Origin: Arthrobacter pullicola
GTDB lineage: Bacteria > Actinomycetota > Actinomycetes > Actinomycetales > Micrococcaceae
DNA: 64,000 nt
Direction of reading: 5' to 3'
Assembly: GCF_014836875.1 (NCBI RefSeq)
Contig: NZ_JACSQC010000002.1
Span: forward strand, 62,001 to 126,000
Part shown: in pieces, positions 37,756 through 46,956 of the stretch
How positions within the stretch are numbered: position 1 is the first letter of the stretch
Layout: each line of letters begins with the position of its first letter
Program-made: the position numbers and the translations under genes
Notes under the pieces: model-generated
Seen by the model: the letters and a program-made list of their open reading frames with translations, nothing else
Databases searched by the model: none
Told to the model about the DNA's origin: nothing

Positions 37756-38887
37756 CGGCCTCCCCCATATCCTCCGCGATCCTCATCGCTTCTTCGATAA
37801 GGGTCTCTACAATCTGGTCTTCGGGAACGGTCTTGATGACTTCGCCCTTGACAAAAATCTGGCCCTTGCCGTTACCGGAGGCTACACCCAGATCGGCCTC
37901 GCGTGCTTCACCGGGACCATTGACGACGCAGCCCATGACGGCAACGCGCAGCGGAACCTCCATACCCTCCAGTCCGGCGGTGACCTGCTCGGCCAGGGTG
38001 TAGACATCCACCTGGGCGCGGCCGCAGGAGGGGCAGGAGACAATTTCCAGCTTCCGCGGGCGCAGGTTCAGCGACTGCAGGATCTGGTTGCCAACCTTGA
38101 TTTCCTCCACCGGCGGAGCCGAGAGCGAGACGCGGATGGTGTCACCGATCCCCTTGGAGAGCAGCGCCCCGAAGGCAGTGGCGGACTTGATCGTCCCCTG
38201 GAAGGCGGGGCCGGCTTCGGTGACGCCCAGGTGCAGGGGCCAGTCGCCGCGTTCGGCGAGCAGCTCGTAAGCGCGGACCATCACAACCGGGTCATTGTGC
38301 TTCACGGAAATCTTGAAGTCATGGAAGTCATGCTCTTCGAACAAGGAGGCTTCCCAGACGGCAGATTCCACCAGGGCTTCCGGTGTGGCCTTGCCGTATT
38401 TCGCCATCAGGCGCGGGTCCAGCGAACCGGCGTTGACGCCGATGCGGATGGAAACGCCGGCGGCCTTGGCCTCGTTGGCGATCTGCTTGACCTGGTCATC
38501 GAACTTGCGGATGTTTCCGGGATTGACGCGCACGGCGGCGCAGCCGGCTTCGATCGCGGCATACACATACTTCGGCTGGAAGTGGATGTCCGCAATCACC
38601 GGGATCTGCGACTTCTTGGCGATGATCGGCAGCGCCGCAGCGTCGTCGGCACTGGGACACGCCACGCGGACAATGTCACAGCCCGACGCCGTCAGTTCGG
38701 CGATCTGCTGCAGCGTCGCGTTGATGTCGGTGGTCGGAGTGGTGGTCATCGACTGGACACTGATCGGGAAGTCCGACCCGACGCCGACGGAGCCCACCTT
38801 GATTTGGCGGGTCTTCCGCCTCGGAGCGAGGACGGGCGGCGGTGCTGCTGGCATTCCAAGGTTGACCGAGGTCAAAACTTCCTCCAT
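37709..38887 (-). CDS. ispG: 4-hydroxy-3-methylbut-2-enyl diphosphate synthase
   Basis: IspG is the iron-sulfur enzyme converting MEcPP to HMBPP in the MEP isoprenoid pathway. The 392-residue protein has the TIM-barrel [11 protein letters not shown] start and the 4Fe-4S ligands in S-C-P-S-C-G-R and [10 protein letters not shown]. dxr, another MEP gene, lies ~3 kb upstream on the same strand. Confidence 0.97.
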   Translation of the reverse strand: MEEVLTSVNLGMPAAPPPVLAPRRKTRQIKVGSVGVGSDFPISVQSMTTTPTTDINATLQQIAELTASGCDIVRVACPSADDAAALPIIAKKSQIPVIADIHFQPKYVYAAIEAGCAAVRVNPGNIRKFDDQVKQIANEAKAAGVSIRIGVNAGSLDPRLMAKYGKATPEALVESAVWEASLFEEHDFHDFKISVKHNDPVVMVRAYELLAERGDWPLHLGVTEAGPAFQGTIKSATAFGALLSKGIGDTIRVSLSAPPVEEIKVGNQILQSLNLRPRKLEIVSCPSCGRAQVDVYTLAEQVTAGLEGMEVPLRVAVMGCVVNGPGEAREADLGVASGNGKGQIFVKGEVIKTVPEDQIVETLIEEAMRIAEDMGEADGENAGTGGPMVTVG

Positions 38888-38914
38888 GTGCCCGGGGGCA
38901 AATATGTGGTCTGT

Positions 38915-38941
38915 GAACGGTGCGGGGTAAGCGCACCGTTC
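38915..38941 (-). promoter_or_regulatory. ispG: Inverted repeat at the predicted ispG start point
   Basis: GAACGGTGCG and CGCACCGTTC flank 7 nt (perfect 10-bp arms). A GATAAT box (38944-38949) lies immediately upstream on the minus strand, placing the repeat across the expected start point; operator or leader hairpin. Confidence 0.55.
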
Positions 38942-38999
38942 CTATTATCCACCCGGCCGCGCTGCCCGCGCTGATGCAGGGTGGAATATCACTCTGGGC

Positions 39000-39293
39000 T
39001 TAGGACGCCAGGTGCGCGAAAGCTCCGGTAACAGGCTTCCACTCGGTGGTCTTCAGGCCGGAAATTCCGCCGCCCACAGCGAGGGGATCCTGCTTCAGCA
39101 GGCTGTTGAGATCTTCTTCATCCTCGGCCGTGAGGATCAGCAGGGCACCGGCACCATCGCTGAACGGTCCGCTGGCCAGGACCCGGCCTTCCTCCACCAG
39201 AGCGGCAAGCCACTCACGGTGCGCGGGGCGGTGCTGGTCCCGCAGGTGGGCTGATTCGGCGTCGTACACGTATTCCACGGCAAAGATACTCAT
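39000..39293 (-). CDS. YCII-related domain protein
   Basis: A 97-residue YCII (dimeric alpha/beta barrel) protein: F-A-V-E-Y-V-Y at the start, H-R-P-A-H-R-E-W-L with the conserved histidine pair, and G-P-F-S-D-G-A. Members include a muconolactone isomerase-like dehydrochlorinase, but most have unknown function. The ATG at 39293 fits the family length; an ATG at 39365 overlaps low-complexity sequence. Confidence 0.88.
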   Translation of the reverse strand: MSIFAVEYVYDAESAHLRDQHRPAHREWLAALVEEGRVLASGPFSDGAGALLILTAEDEEDLNSLLKQDPLAVGGGISGLKTTEWKPVTGAFAHLAS

Positions 39294-39313
39294 GGATTCC
39301 ACCCTAAGGTATC

Positions 39314-39784
39314 TCAGCCCTGCAGCAGCGCCGCCCGGACCGCTGCCGCAGCGCCCACGGCCCACAGCATGGAGGTCAGGGTGCCGATAATGAAGCGCTC
39401 GGCCGCTGCCGGGGTTTCCTTAAGCTCGGCATACCGGCCCAGCCCCTTGATGGCCACCACGTAGGCGATCGCCACGGGTTCATCGGCCAGGACGGCGGTG
39501 GCGACGGCCAGGCGCTCCAGGAACCCGATGACCAGCCCGCCGCGCAGGATCACCGGCGCTGCCGGCGCCGGCGGCCGCGCCGGCAGTGGCGGAAGCACTT
39601 GATGCTGCTCCTGCGCCACACCCCCGGCCAGCTCGTGCACCTGATCGGCAGCCGGATCGTACCGGGGGTCCCTGCCTGGACGGGCCGCCTCAACTGCCCG
39701 GGCGACTCGAAGGACGGCGGCCGTCACTGGCCATCCACCGAAGGCAGCAACTGCCAGCCCCAGCACAATCCATAAGACTTCCAT
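39314..39784 (-). CDS. Membrane protein paired with a SatD-type regulator
   Basis: A 156-residue protein with one span at the N-terminus (~3-26), a Pro/Ala-rich cytoplasmic linker (~30-75), then two further spans around the conserved-looking segment GFLERLAVATAVLADEP and K-G-L-G-R-Y-A-E-L-K...E-R-F-I-I-G-T-L. It lies downstream of the SatD-type gene on the same strand with a 62-bp gap. Function unknown; the pairing suggests a regulator and its membrane partner. Confidence 0.75.
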   Translation of the reverse strand: MEVLWIVLGLAVAAFGGWPVTAAVLRVARAVEAARPGRDPRYDPAADQVHELAGGVAQEQHQVLPPLPARPPAPAAPVILRGGLVIGFLERLAVATAVLADEPVAIAYVVAIKGLGRYAELKETPAAAERFIIGTLTSMLWAVGAAAAVRAALLQG

Positions 39785-39846
39785 GCAGCTGCTTTCCTCT
39801 ACCGTCCGGCACCGGCCGGCCCGGATTCACCGGATCCGGAGACAAT

Positions 39847-40482
39847 TCAGGGCGTTTCGCCGGCCAATACCCGTTCCACCCGCTCCAACAGGGCTGCCGC
39901 GGCGGGCCGGGCCGCCCATTCCTCATTCCAGCCGGCGCGCTGGACGGCGTTGCTGACCGCCTGGGAGCTGATGCCGAGCTTACGTGCTGCCGCTGTCTGC
40001 GCTCCCCATTTGAGGGGTTCGACGTGTTCCAGGATGCGCCACTCCGCTTCCGTGCGGTCGCGGACCAGCCGGGCGATCAGCACCAGGACGGCCTCGGCAT
40101 CGGAGGCCGCAGCGGCGGCACCGGGTTCCGGCGCCGGCTCCACCACGGAGACGGCGAGGGGGGGCCGGTCTCCGGTTTTCTTTGCCCGCTCGACGGCGGT
40201 GCGCGCCGCGATGAACGCGTCTCCCCCGGCCTCCCGGGAGGACGCAGGGAAAGGAAGTTCCACGGCTCCCGCGCCGATCCCGACCGACCACCCCCCGAGG
40301 CGGAGGACCTGCAGGGCAGCATCAACCACCACCGCCGCAGAGGAAGCCGCGGCCTGCACTTCATCCCCCACGGTCCGTTCGAACGGCAGCTCAAGGTCCA
40401 GGCCGGCGAGGTGCCGAAGGAGTCCGGGGACCCGGTCCGGGGTTTTGCGGCTGTCCTTCTGATCAATCGTCATCACGAACAT
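39847..40482 (-). CDS. SatD-family protein with HTH
   Basis: A 211-residue protein. The N-terminal ~120 residues (M-T-I-D-Q-K-D-S-R, PFERTVGDEVQAA) match SatD proteins, named after the streptococcal secretion/acid-tolerance locus. The C-terminus is a helix-turn-helix (ARKLGISSQAVSNAVQRAGW), so it probably binds DNA. The ATG at 40482 is exactly 6 nt after a TATGGT box and has no ribosome site, so the mRNA is likely leaderless. It lies between rseP and its own membrane partner gene. Confidence 0.82.
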   Translation of the reverse strand: MFVMTIDQKDSRKTPDRVPGLLRHLAGLDLELPFERTVGDEVQAAASSAAVVVDAALQVLRLGGWSVGIGAGAVELPFPASSREAGGDAFIAARTAVERAKKTGDRPPLAVSVVEPAPEPGAAAAASDAEAVLVLIARLVRDRTEAEWRILEHVEPLKWGAQTAAARKLGISSQAVSNAVQRAGWNEEWAARPAAAALLERVERVLAGETP

Positions 40483-40488
40483 GGTGAA

Positions 40489-40517
40489 ACCATATTCGTT
40501 TGCAAATTGAATTACAA
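40489..40517 (-). promoter_or_regulatory. Leaderless promoter of the SatD-type gene, AT-rich
   Basis: On the minus strand TTGTAA (40517-40512), 17 bp, TATGGT (40494-40489), then 6 nt to the ATG. The surrounding 40495-40545 is unusually AT-rich for this genome and holds repeated CAAATT/AATTTG and TTCAA/TTGAA words, possible operator half-sites. Confidence 0.7.
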
Positions 40518-40553
40518 CCTAAATGGGCTTCAATCTAATTTGAAACCAGCGGG

Positions 40554-41894
40554 TTAGAAGAGGCTGACCGGCTTCACGATGTCGGCATAGATCAGCAGGG
40601 CACCCATACCCATCAGCAGCACGGCAACGGCGTAGGTCACCGGCAGCAGTTTCGCCATGTCGAAGGGCCCGGGGTCCGGGCGCTTGAAGAGTTTGGCGAC
40701 CCGGCGCCGCAGCCCTTCCCACAGCGCGCCGGCCACATGACCGCCGTCGAGCGGGAGCAGCGGGATCAGGTTGAAGACGAACAGTGCCAGGTTCACGCTG
40801 CCCACCAGCCCGATCAGGGTAGCCACCCGGTTCTGGACCGGTGCTTCCTCCATTGAGGAGATCTCACCCGCGATCCGGCCCACACCAACAACGCTCATGG
40901 GACCGTTGGGGTCGCGCTCCTCCGAGGAGAACGCGGCCTGCGCAACGTCGGCCAGCCGCTGGGGCAGATTGATAACGACGCCGGCAATTCCCTGCAGGTT
41001 CTCCCCCACCATGGGCAGCACCTCGGTGGCGGGCTGACGCACAAGGGCGGTCTGCGAGCCGACGCCGATGAAGCCGACTTCCTGGGTGACCGGGTTGCCG
41101 CTCTCATCCAGGACCACCGTGCCGTCATCTTTGGTAACGGGACGTTCGGTGAGCAGCGGGGTAATGACGGCTTGAGCCTCCACGCCGCCGCGCTCATAGG
41201 TCACGGTGACGCTGCGGCCGGCCGCCGCACGGATCTGCTCCGAGAGCTCAGCCCAGCCTGCCACCGGCTGACCGTCAAAGCCCGTGATCGTGTCGCCGGG
41301 CAGCAGCCCCGCCTCGTGTGCCGGGGCCGCCGGGTCGGCATCAGTGCACTCTGCCTGTCCGGCTGCGGCCTGGCTGCCCGTCACCACGCACTCGCTGACC
41401 GAGGCCAGGGTGGTGGTGCTCTGGGCGGTGCCGAAGCCCATCAGCAGGACGGCAAAAAGGACGACGCCGATCAGCAGGTTCATGAACGGCCCGCCGAGCA
41501 TGATGATGATCCGTTTCCACACCGGCAGCTTGTAGAAAACGCGGTCCTCATCCCCCGGTTCCAGCCGGTCGGATTCAGCCTGCCGGGCATCGACGGCCAG
41601 CTGCTGGAACATGCCGGTGCTGGAGCGCCGGACGCCGCCGTCTTCCGTTTCCTTATTGGGCGGGAACATCCCCACCATCGACACGTATCCGCCCAGCGGC
41701 AGCGCCTTGAAGCCGTACTCCGTCTCGCCGCGGCGCCGGGAGAAGACCGTGGGACCAAACCCGATCATGTACTGGGTGACACGCACCTTGAAAGCCTTGG
41801 CGGGCACGAGGTGGCCAACCTCATGCAGCGCGATCGACACCGCAATGCCGGCTGCGACGAACAGCACGCCCAGGATAAAGAGTAAAACGCTCAA
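40554..41894 (-). CDS. rseP: Site-2 metalloprotease RseP
   Basis: A 446-residue intramembrane zinc protease that cleaves anti-sigma factors or other membrane substrates. The zinc motif HEVGH is at residues 24-28, the PDZ domain at ~175-275, and the L-D-G-G-H motif near 385. The standard dxr-rseP-ispG order is kept, with the SatD/YCII genes between rseP and ispG. Confidence 0.96.
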   Translation of the reverse strand: MSVLLFILGVLFVAAGIAVSIALHEVGHLVPAKAFKVRVTQYMIGFGPTVFSRRRGETEYGFKALPLGGYVSMVGMFPPNKETEDGGVRRSSTGMFQQLAVDARQAESDRLEPGDEDRVFYKLPVWKRIIIMLGGPFMNLLIGVVLFAVLLMGFGTAQSTTTLASVSECVVTGSQAAAGQAECTDADPAAPAHEAGLLPGDTITGFDGQPVAGWAELSEQIRAAAGRSVTVTYERGGVEAQAVITPLLTERPVTKDDGTVVLDESGNPVTQEVGFIGVGSQTALVRQPATEVLPMVGENLQGIAGVVINLPQRLADVAQAAFSSEERDPNGPMSVVGVGRIAGEISSMEEAPVQNRVATLIGLVGSVNLALFVFNLIPLLPLDGGHVAGALWEGLRRRVAKLFKRPDPGPFDMAKLLPVTYAVAVLLMGMGALLIYADIVKPVSLF

Positions 41895-41924
41895 CGGACT
41901 TCCTTTGGATCAGAACGGACTTCG

Positions 41925-43223
41925 CTACCTGCCGCAGCGGGCGCGGGCGGCGGAGCGTGCCCATTTTTCAGCTGCCAGAACCGATTCCAGGGTCAGGGGG
42001 CCGGAGTCGGTGTGCTCCGACAGCACGGCGGAGATCGTATCAACTATGTCTGTGAATCCAATGAGTCCGTCATGGAAGGCATCCACGGCTTCCTCGTTTG
42101 CTGCGTTGTAGACGGCCATGCCGGTTCCGCCGGAAGCAGCTGCTTCCTTTGCCAGGCGAACTGCCGGGAAGGCATCCTCGTCGAGGGGTTCAAAGGTCCA
42201 CTCCGCGGCCTTGGTCCAGTCGCAGGGCGCAGCGGCCCCCGCGACCCGGTGCGGCCAGCCCATCCCCAGGGCGATCGGCAGCCGCATGTCCGGCGGCGAG
42301 GCCTGCGCAATGGTGGAACCATCAATGAACTGCACCATGGAGTGCACCACTGACTGGGGGTGGACCACGACGTCGATCCGCTCCAGCGGAATGTCGAACA
42401 GCAGGTGCGCTTCGATCACCTCGAGGGCTTTGTTGACCATGCTTGCCGAGTTGGTGGTGATCATCCGGCCCATTTTCCAGGTGGGGTGGGCCAGCGCCTG
42501 ATCGGGCGTGACGTCCGCCAGCTCCTCCCGCTTCCGTCCGCGGAAGGGCCCGCCGGAGGCGGTGACCACCAGACGGTCCACTTCCTCCGGGGCACCGGAG
42601 CGCAGCGCCTGGGCCAGGGCGGAGTGTTCGGAGTCCACCGGAACCAGCTGGCCGGGCTGCGCGGCCTGTTTGACCAGGGCCCCGCCGACGATCAGGGATT
42701 CCTTGTTGGCCAGGGCCAGCAGGTGCCCGGCGGCCAGCGCCGCGAGCGTCGGTTCCAGCCCGATCGATCCGGTCATGCCGTTGAGCACGACGTCGGCTTC
42801 CGGCCACGCGGCGACGGCGGTGGCGGCACCGGCACCCACGAAAAGTTCCGGATCATAGCCGGTGACCGATGCCTCCGCGGCGGCCTGTTCAATCGCCGCC
42901 TTCAGGGTGGGAAGGTCCACCGCGGCGCAGCCTACGGCGTCCGCCCGGGTGTGGACTGCCTGCCGGGCCAGCAGCTCCAGGTTGCCGCCTCCCGCGGCAA
43001 CAGCCACGATGTCGAAGCGGTCGGGTGCGCCGTCGGCGACGTCGATGGCCTGGGTTCCGATCGAACCGGTCGATCCAAGCAGCACCACACGGCGGGGCAC
43101 GGATTCAGGGCCGCCGGCATCTGCACCCCAGATCGGAGATGCTGCGGGGGCTCCCCCGAGGCGGGCTGGCGCGCCGGAGTTTTCTGCACGGAACTGGGAA
43201 TCGGAGGCATCAGGATTCTGCAT
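41925..43223 (-). CDS. dxr: 1-deoxy-D-xylulose 5-phosphate reductoisomerase
   Basis: Dxr commits carbon to the MEP isoprenoid pathway. The 432-residue protein has the NADPH motif [11 protein letters not shown] near 48-58, the V-D-S-E-H-S-A motif and T-A-S-G-G-P-F-R. About 40 extra residues precede the core. The ATG at 43223 lies 6 nt after a GATACT box and is probably leaderless; an ATG at 43241 lies upstream. Confidence 0.96.
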   Translation of the reverse strand: MQNPDASDSQFRAENSGAPARLGGAPAASPIWGADAGGPESVPRRVVLLGSTGSIGTQAIDVADGAPDRFDIVAVAAGGGNLELLARQAVHTRADAVGCAAVDLPTLKAAIEQAAAEASVTGYDPELFVGAGAATAVAAWPEADVVLNGMTGSIGLEPTLAALAAGHLLALANKESLIVGGALVKQAAQPGQLVPVDSEHSALAQALRSGAPEEVDRLVVTASGGPFRGRKREELADVTPDQALAHPTWKMGRMITTNSASMVNKALEVIEAHLLFDIPLERIDVVVHPQSVVHSMVQFIDGSTIAQASPPDMRLPIALGMGWPHRVAGAAAPCDWTKAAEWTFEPLDEDAFPAVRLAKEAAASGGTGMAVYNAANEEAVDAFHDGLIGFTDIVDTISAVLSEHTDSGPLTLESVLAAEKWARSAARARCGR

Positions 43224-43229
43224 GGTCCA

Positions 43230-43235
43230 AGTATC
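43230..43235 (-). promoter_or_regulatory. dxr: Predicted -10 box of leaderless dxr
   Basis: GATACT on the minus strand ends 6 nt before the ATG at 43223. No clear -35. Confidence 0.5.
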
Positions 43236-43271
43236 CCGCACGCGGTCCGGCTCTACGCCTGGAGCTGCGGC

Positions 43272-43949
43272 TCACAAAGCGACGGGCAGCGCCGCGACGG
43301 CATCGGGAATAGACTCTGTTCCCGTCACCAGTTCCAGCACCTGGCCGCCGCCGCGCCTGCTGCTGACCAGCTCGGCGATCACGGCAGCCACATCCTGCCG
43401 GGGAATCGTGTTCTGCGGGACATCGACCGCCAGGTCCACCAGGCCAACGGGTTCACCGTTAGTCAGCATCCCGGGCCGCACAATGGTCCAGTCCAGGGCG
43501 TCGCGCGCCTCCAGGTCCTCTTCCGCTGCCAGTTTGGCCACGAGATAGGCATACATGGCGTCGGCGAGCCCTTCCGGGCGGTGTCCGCCGCGGACCGTGT
43601 CCGTCCCCATGGAGGAAATCTGGATCAGCCGCGCCACCCCGGCAAGCTCCGCCGCCTCCGCGAAAAGGACTGCTCCCCCGCGGTCCACGCTGTCCTTGCG
43701 CGCAATGCTGCTTCCCGGACCGGCTCCGGCCGCAAAAACGGCGAGGTCCGCCCCGGTGAGGACCTGCGTGACATCCTCCGTGGTGCTGTTCTCCAGGTCC
43801 AGGACAACCGGAGCCACCGAGTCCATCTCCAGGTCCGGCACCTGGTCGGGATTGCGGATCAGGCCCGCTACGTCATTGTCAGCGGCCACCAGAAGGCGCC
43901 CGAGTTCGCGTGCAATCTGCCCGTGGGCTCCAGCTATCACTATGCGCAT
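43272..43949 (-). CDS. NAD(P)H-binding SDR-like protein
   Basis: A 225-residue atypical short-chain dehydrogenase (NAD(P)H-binding, PF13460-like). The motif M-R-I-V-I-A-G-A-H-G-Q-I-A is the nucleotide-binding start; the ATG at 43949 begins it. The V-R-P-G-M-L motif is at the substrate side. Such proteins often act in redox or stress responses; substrate unknown. A CRP-like word overlaps its predicted promoter. Confidence 0.85.
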   Translation of the reverse strand: MRIVIAGAHGQIARELGRLLVAADNDVAGLIRNPDQVPDLEMDSVAPVVLDLENSTTEDVTQVLTGADLAVFAAGAGPGSSIARKDSVDRGGAVLFAEAAELAGVARLIQISSMGTDTVRGGHRPEGLADAMYAYLVAKLAAEEDLEARDALDWTIVRPGMLTNGEPVGLVDLAVDVPQNTIPRQDVAAVIAELVSSRRGGGQVLELVTGTESIPDAVAALPVAL

Positions 43950-43955
43950 AACGTA

Positions 43956-43971
43956 TGTAACGGACGTCACA
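43956..43971 (-). promoter_or_regulatory. Possible CRP-type site before the SDR gene
   Basis: TGTGACGTCCGTTACA (minus strand) matches TGTGA-N6-TCACA with one mismatch. It overlaps a TACATA -10-like box close to the start, so binding would repress. Confidence 0.4.
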
Positions 43972-44027
43972 CACTGAAGATTCCCGGTTTCGGAAACCCT
44001 GATATCCACCGCCTGAAGGCCAGGACC

Positions 44028-44846
44028 TTAGCTCACGATGCCCGCCCGGCGCAGGGTCTGTTCTGCCTGCCGGAGGAGCGGGCCGTCGATCATTTCGCCG
44101 CGGAAGCTGAAGACCCCGCCCTGCCCCCGGGCCGCCGCAAGCAGGTCGCGGGCATATGCCTTCTCCTCATCCGAGGGGGCGTAGGCGGCCCGTACGGCGG
44201 CAACCTGTCCCGGATGAATGCAGGCCTTCGCCGCGAAACCCGACGCGGCGCCGTCGCGCGCTTCCGCTTCCAGGCCGGCGGTGTCAGCAATGTTCCCGTA
44301 GATGGCGTCGATCGCGCCCTTACCGAAAGCTCCCGCTGCCAGCAGCACCGTGGAACGGGCGTGGACGGCGACCCCGCGGTAACTGCTCTGCGTAGTCCGG
44401 CTGGATTCACCGCCCAGGGAAGCCAGCAGGTCTTCGGCACCCCACATCAGTGCCGCAACGTTCTTGGCCTGGGCGATTTCCGGGGCGCGGATCACGCCGA
44501 GCGCGGTTTCCAGCAGTGCAATGACCTGGTAGTGACGCAGGGCGTGGGCAATTTCCCCGGGGTCCTCGGCTTTGGCCGCCATCACGTGGCGGTATCCGGT
44601 GACTGCGAGCGCTTCCAGATCGGCCCGGAAGGAGGTGCTGTGCACCGGGTTGACACGGACGATGGTGCGCTCCGGATCAAGGTCGGACGCGGCCAGGTTT
44701 TCGCGGGCCTTTTCCTTGTCCTCCGGCGCGACGGCGTCTTCCAGGTCCAGGATCACGGCATCGGCCCGCTCGGCGGCCTTGGCAAACCGGTCCGGCCGGT
44801 CCGCGGGGCAGAACAGCAGGGCGGGTCCCATGGGGAAGGTGGTCAT
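44028..44846 (-). CDS. CitE-like CoA-ester lyase
   Basis: A 272-residue HpcH/HpaI aldolase/citrate lyase-beta TIM barrel. The start M-G-P-A-L-L-F-C-P-A-D-R-P-D-R, the V-I-L-D-L-E-D-A-V motif (metal and CoA site) and the C-terminal C-I-H-P-G-Q motif are present. In the syntenic M. tuberculosis locus the CitE protein Rv2498c cleaves (R)-HMG-CoA and (S)-citramalyl-CoA. By context this gene closes the leucine pathway to acetoacetate and acetyl-CoA. The ATG at 44846 has an AAGGAGC site. It is the last gene of the carboxylase operon. Confidence 0.88.
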   Translation of the reverse strand: MTTFPMGPALLFCPADRPDRFAKAAERADAVILDLEDAVAPEDKEKARENLAASDLDPERTIVRVNPVHSTSFRADLEALAVTGYRHVMAAKAEDPGEIAHALRHYQVIALLETALGVIRAPEIAQAKNVAALMWGAEDLLASLGGESSRTTQSSYRGVAVHARSTVLLAAGAFGKGAIDAIYGNIADTAGLEAEARDGAASGFAAKACIHPGQVAAVRAAYAPSDEEKAYARDLLAAARGQGGVFSFRGEMIDGPLLRQAEQTLRRAGIVS

Positions 44847-44933
44847 TTCGGGGTGCTCCTTACGCGGCTTCGACTTCCAAGGCTTCTCCAACTTACCGGT
44901 GCCTGCACCCGGGAAGTTAGCGGTGGATCCGGT

Positions 44934-45485
44934 TCAGCGTGTGTTCCGGGATTGTTGGCCGCCGGATTCCGTCCACATCAGCGCTGTCCGGGTAAAGGTG
45001 GCCACCACCGTTCCATCCTGGTTGTGCCCGGTGTGCTCCAGGGTCACAATCCCCTGTCCCGGGCGGGAGCCGGACATCCGTTTGGCGGCCACCCGGGTCT
45101 GCGAGTACAGGGTGTCCCCGTGGAAGAGCGGGTAGGGAAAGACGACGTCCGTCAGTCCCAGCTGGGCCACGAGGGTGCCCTGGGTGAGCTGCCCCACGGA
45201 TTGGCCGACCATCACGGCGAGAGTGAGCATCGAGTTCACCAGGCGCTGGCCGAAGGGCTGCCCGGCACTGTAGGCCGCGTCAAGGTGCAGGGGCTGGGAA
45301 TTCATGGTCAGGGTGCTGAACAGGACGTTGTCCGCTTCGGTGAGGGTCCGGCCGGGCCGGTGCGCGTACACCGTTCCGGTTTCGAGTTCCTCGTACCAGA
45401 GGCCGCGCTGGAGAACCACGCGCTCCTCCCCTTCGGGCTGGGCTGCCGGACCGGGATCCCCTGCCTGCCGCGCCGGCTCAGACAC
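44934..45485 (-). CDS. MaoC-family hydratase
   Basis: A 183-residue hot-dog-fold protein. The segment [22 protein letters not shown] matches the MaoC hydratase helix with the D-x4-H-type active site. The GTG at 45485 overlaps the last 8 bp of the CoA-transferase B gene. By context it hydrates 3-methylglutaconyl-CoA (or mesaconyl/itaconyl-CoA) to the CitE substrate. It replaces the crotonase (AtuC/LiuC-type) hydratase used in Proteobacteria. Confidence 0.87.
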   Translation of the reverse strand: MSEPARQAGDPGPAAQPEGEERVVLQRGLWYEELETGTVYAHRPGRTLTEADNVLFSTLTMNSQPLHLDAAYSAGQPFGQRLVNSMLTLAVMVGQSVGQLTQGTLVAQLGLTDVVFPYPLFHGDTLYSQTRVAAKRMSGSRPGQGIVTLEHTGHNQDGTVVATFTRTALMWTESGGQQSRNTR

Positions 45486-46119
45486 CGAGAGCCACTTCCA
45501 GGGGCGCCCCGGTGGCGGCCACCACGTCCTCCACGGTGACTCCGGGTGCGGTTTCCAGCAGCACCAGCGACTCCGGTCCCACTTCAATCACGGCAAGGTC
45601 GGTGATGATCAGGTCCACGCAGCCCCGGCCGGTCAGCGGCAGGGAGCATTCGGAGACGATTTTCGGGGCGCCGCTGCGGTCCACGTGCTCCATCATGACG
45701 ATCACGCGTTTGGCGCCAAAGACCAGGTCCATGGCCCCGCCCATCCCCTTGACCATTTTTCCCGGGACCATCCAGTTGGCGAGGTCCCCGTTGGCAGCAA
45801 CCTCCATCGCGCCGAGCACGGCGACGTCCACGTGCCCGCCGCGGATCATGCCGAAGGACGCCGCGGAATCGAAGAAGGCCGCGCCCCGGTTGACGGTCAC
45901 CGTTTCCTTTCCGGCGTTAATCAGGTCCGGGTCCAGTGCGGACTCCTCCGGATACGGGCCGACGCCAAGAATCCCGTTTTCGGAATGCAGCACCACTTCC
46001 ACCCCCTCGGGGATGTAGTTGGGAATCAGCGTGGGCATGCCGATGCCCAGGTTCACGTACTGCCCGTTCCGAAGTTCCTGTGCCACCCGGGCTGCGAGTT
46101 CGTTGCGTGTCAGTGCCAT
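45478..46119 (-). CDS. 3-oxoacid CoA-transferase subunit B
   Basis: A 213-residue CoA-transferase family I beta subunit. The catalytic Glu47 lies in L-H-S-E-N-G-I-L-G, and the G-I-G-M-P-T and G-G-A-M-D-L motifs are present. With subunit A it moves CoA from succinyl-CoA to acetoacetate or a related acid. Its start shares one base with the subunit A stop. Substrate is inferred from the operon. Confidence 0.94.
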   Translation of the reverse strand: MALTRNELAARVAQELRNGQYVNLGIGMPTLIPNYIPEGVEVVLHSENGILGVGPYPEESALDPDLINAGKETVTVNRGAAFFDSAASFGMIRGGHVDVAVLGAMEVAANGDLANWMVPGKMVKGMGGAMDLVFGAKRVIVMMEHVDRSGAPKIVSECSLPLTGRGCVDLIITDLAVIEVGPESLVLLETAPGVTVEDVVAATGAPLEVALGV

Positions 46120-46913
46120 TACAGGCCTTTCCCGGCCGCGCCGCGTGAAGTGTCTGCTGTACGGGGTGCCGAAACCGTCTTCTTCTCGATCCGTTTCTCC
46201 CCCGGTCCCGTGTGGACCACGCGCTGGACGAAGATGCCCGGCACGTGGATCTCTCCGGGATCCAGCTCGCCTGCTTCGACCAGTTCCTCCACCTCGGCGA
46301 TCGTGACTTTGCCGGCCATCGCACAGAGCGGGTTGAAGTTCATGGCAGAGGCATGGAACACCAGGTTTCCGTGCCGGTCACCCTTCCAGGCATGAACCAG
46401 GGCAAAATCCGGGGTCAGGGACTCTTCCAGCACGTAGTCCCGGCCGTGGAAGGCGCGGACCTCCTTGGGTTCCGAGGCCAGCGCTACCCCGCCCTCGGCG
46501 TCGTACTTCTGCGGCAGTCCGCCTTCACTGACCTGGGTCCCGACGCCGGCGCTCGTGTAGAACGCCGGAATCCCGGCACCGCCGGCCCGCAGTTTCTCGG
46601 CCAGGGTCCCCTGCGGGGTGAGGACCACCTCCAGTTCGCCGGCCAGGTACTGCCGGGCGAATTCCTTGTTCTCACCCACGTAGGAGCTGACCGTGCGGCG
46701 GATCCGGTGATCGGCCAGCAGCAGGCCGAGCCCCCAGTCGTCCACGCCGCAGTTGTTGGACACCGTTTCCAGCCGGTCCGCGCCCTGGTCGTACAGGGCC
46801 TCAATCAGGGCCGCGGGAATGCCGCAGAGCCCGAATCCCCCCACGGCCAGGGACACGCCGCTGGGAATGTCGGCTACGGCCTCCGCCGGCGTCGCCACTG
46901 TCTTGTCAATCAT
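46119..46913 (-). CDS. 3-oxoacid CoA-transferase subunit A
   Basis: A 264-residue CoA-transferase family I alpha subunit. The oxyanion-hole segment [10 protein letters not shown] and the Y-T-x-A-G-V-G-T motif are present. The C-terminus is extended by ~20 residues beyond the usual end. It pairs with the overlapping subunit B gene and follows the acyl-CoA dehydrogenase. Confidence 0.94.
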   Translation of the reverse strand: MIDKTVATPAEAVADIPSGVSLAVGGFGLCGIPAALIEALYDQGADRLETVSNNCGVDDWGLGLLLADHRIRRTVSSYVGENKEFARQYLAGELEVVLTPQGTLAEKLRAGGAGIPAFYTSAGVGTQVSEGGLPQKYDAEGGVALASEPKEVRAFHGRDYVLEESLTPDFALVHAWKGDRHGNLVFHASAMNFNPLCAMAGKVTIAEVEELVEAGELDPGEIHVPGIFVQRVVHTGPGEKRIEKKTVSAPRTADTSRGAAGKGL

Positions 46914-46956
46914 GGAACCGTCCGTTCGTTAATCGCCGTTGACCAACTTCTCCGCT

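Noticed and set aside
42360-45539. A 1059-codon plus-strand open frame opposite dxr, the SDR gene, CitE and MaoC
   Set aside because: Spans several real genes and their gaps on the other strand, composition-driven, no start signal.
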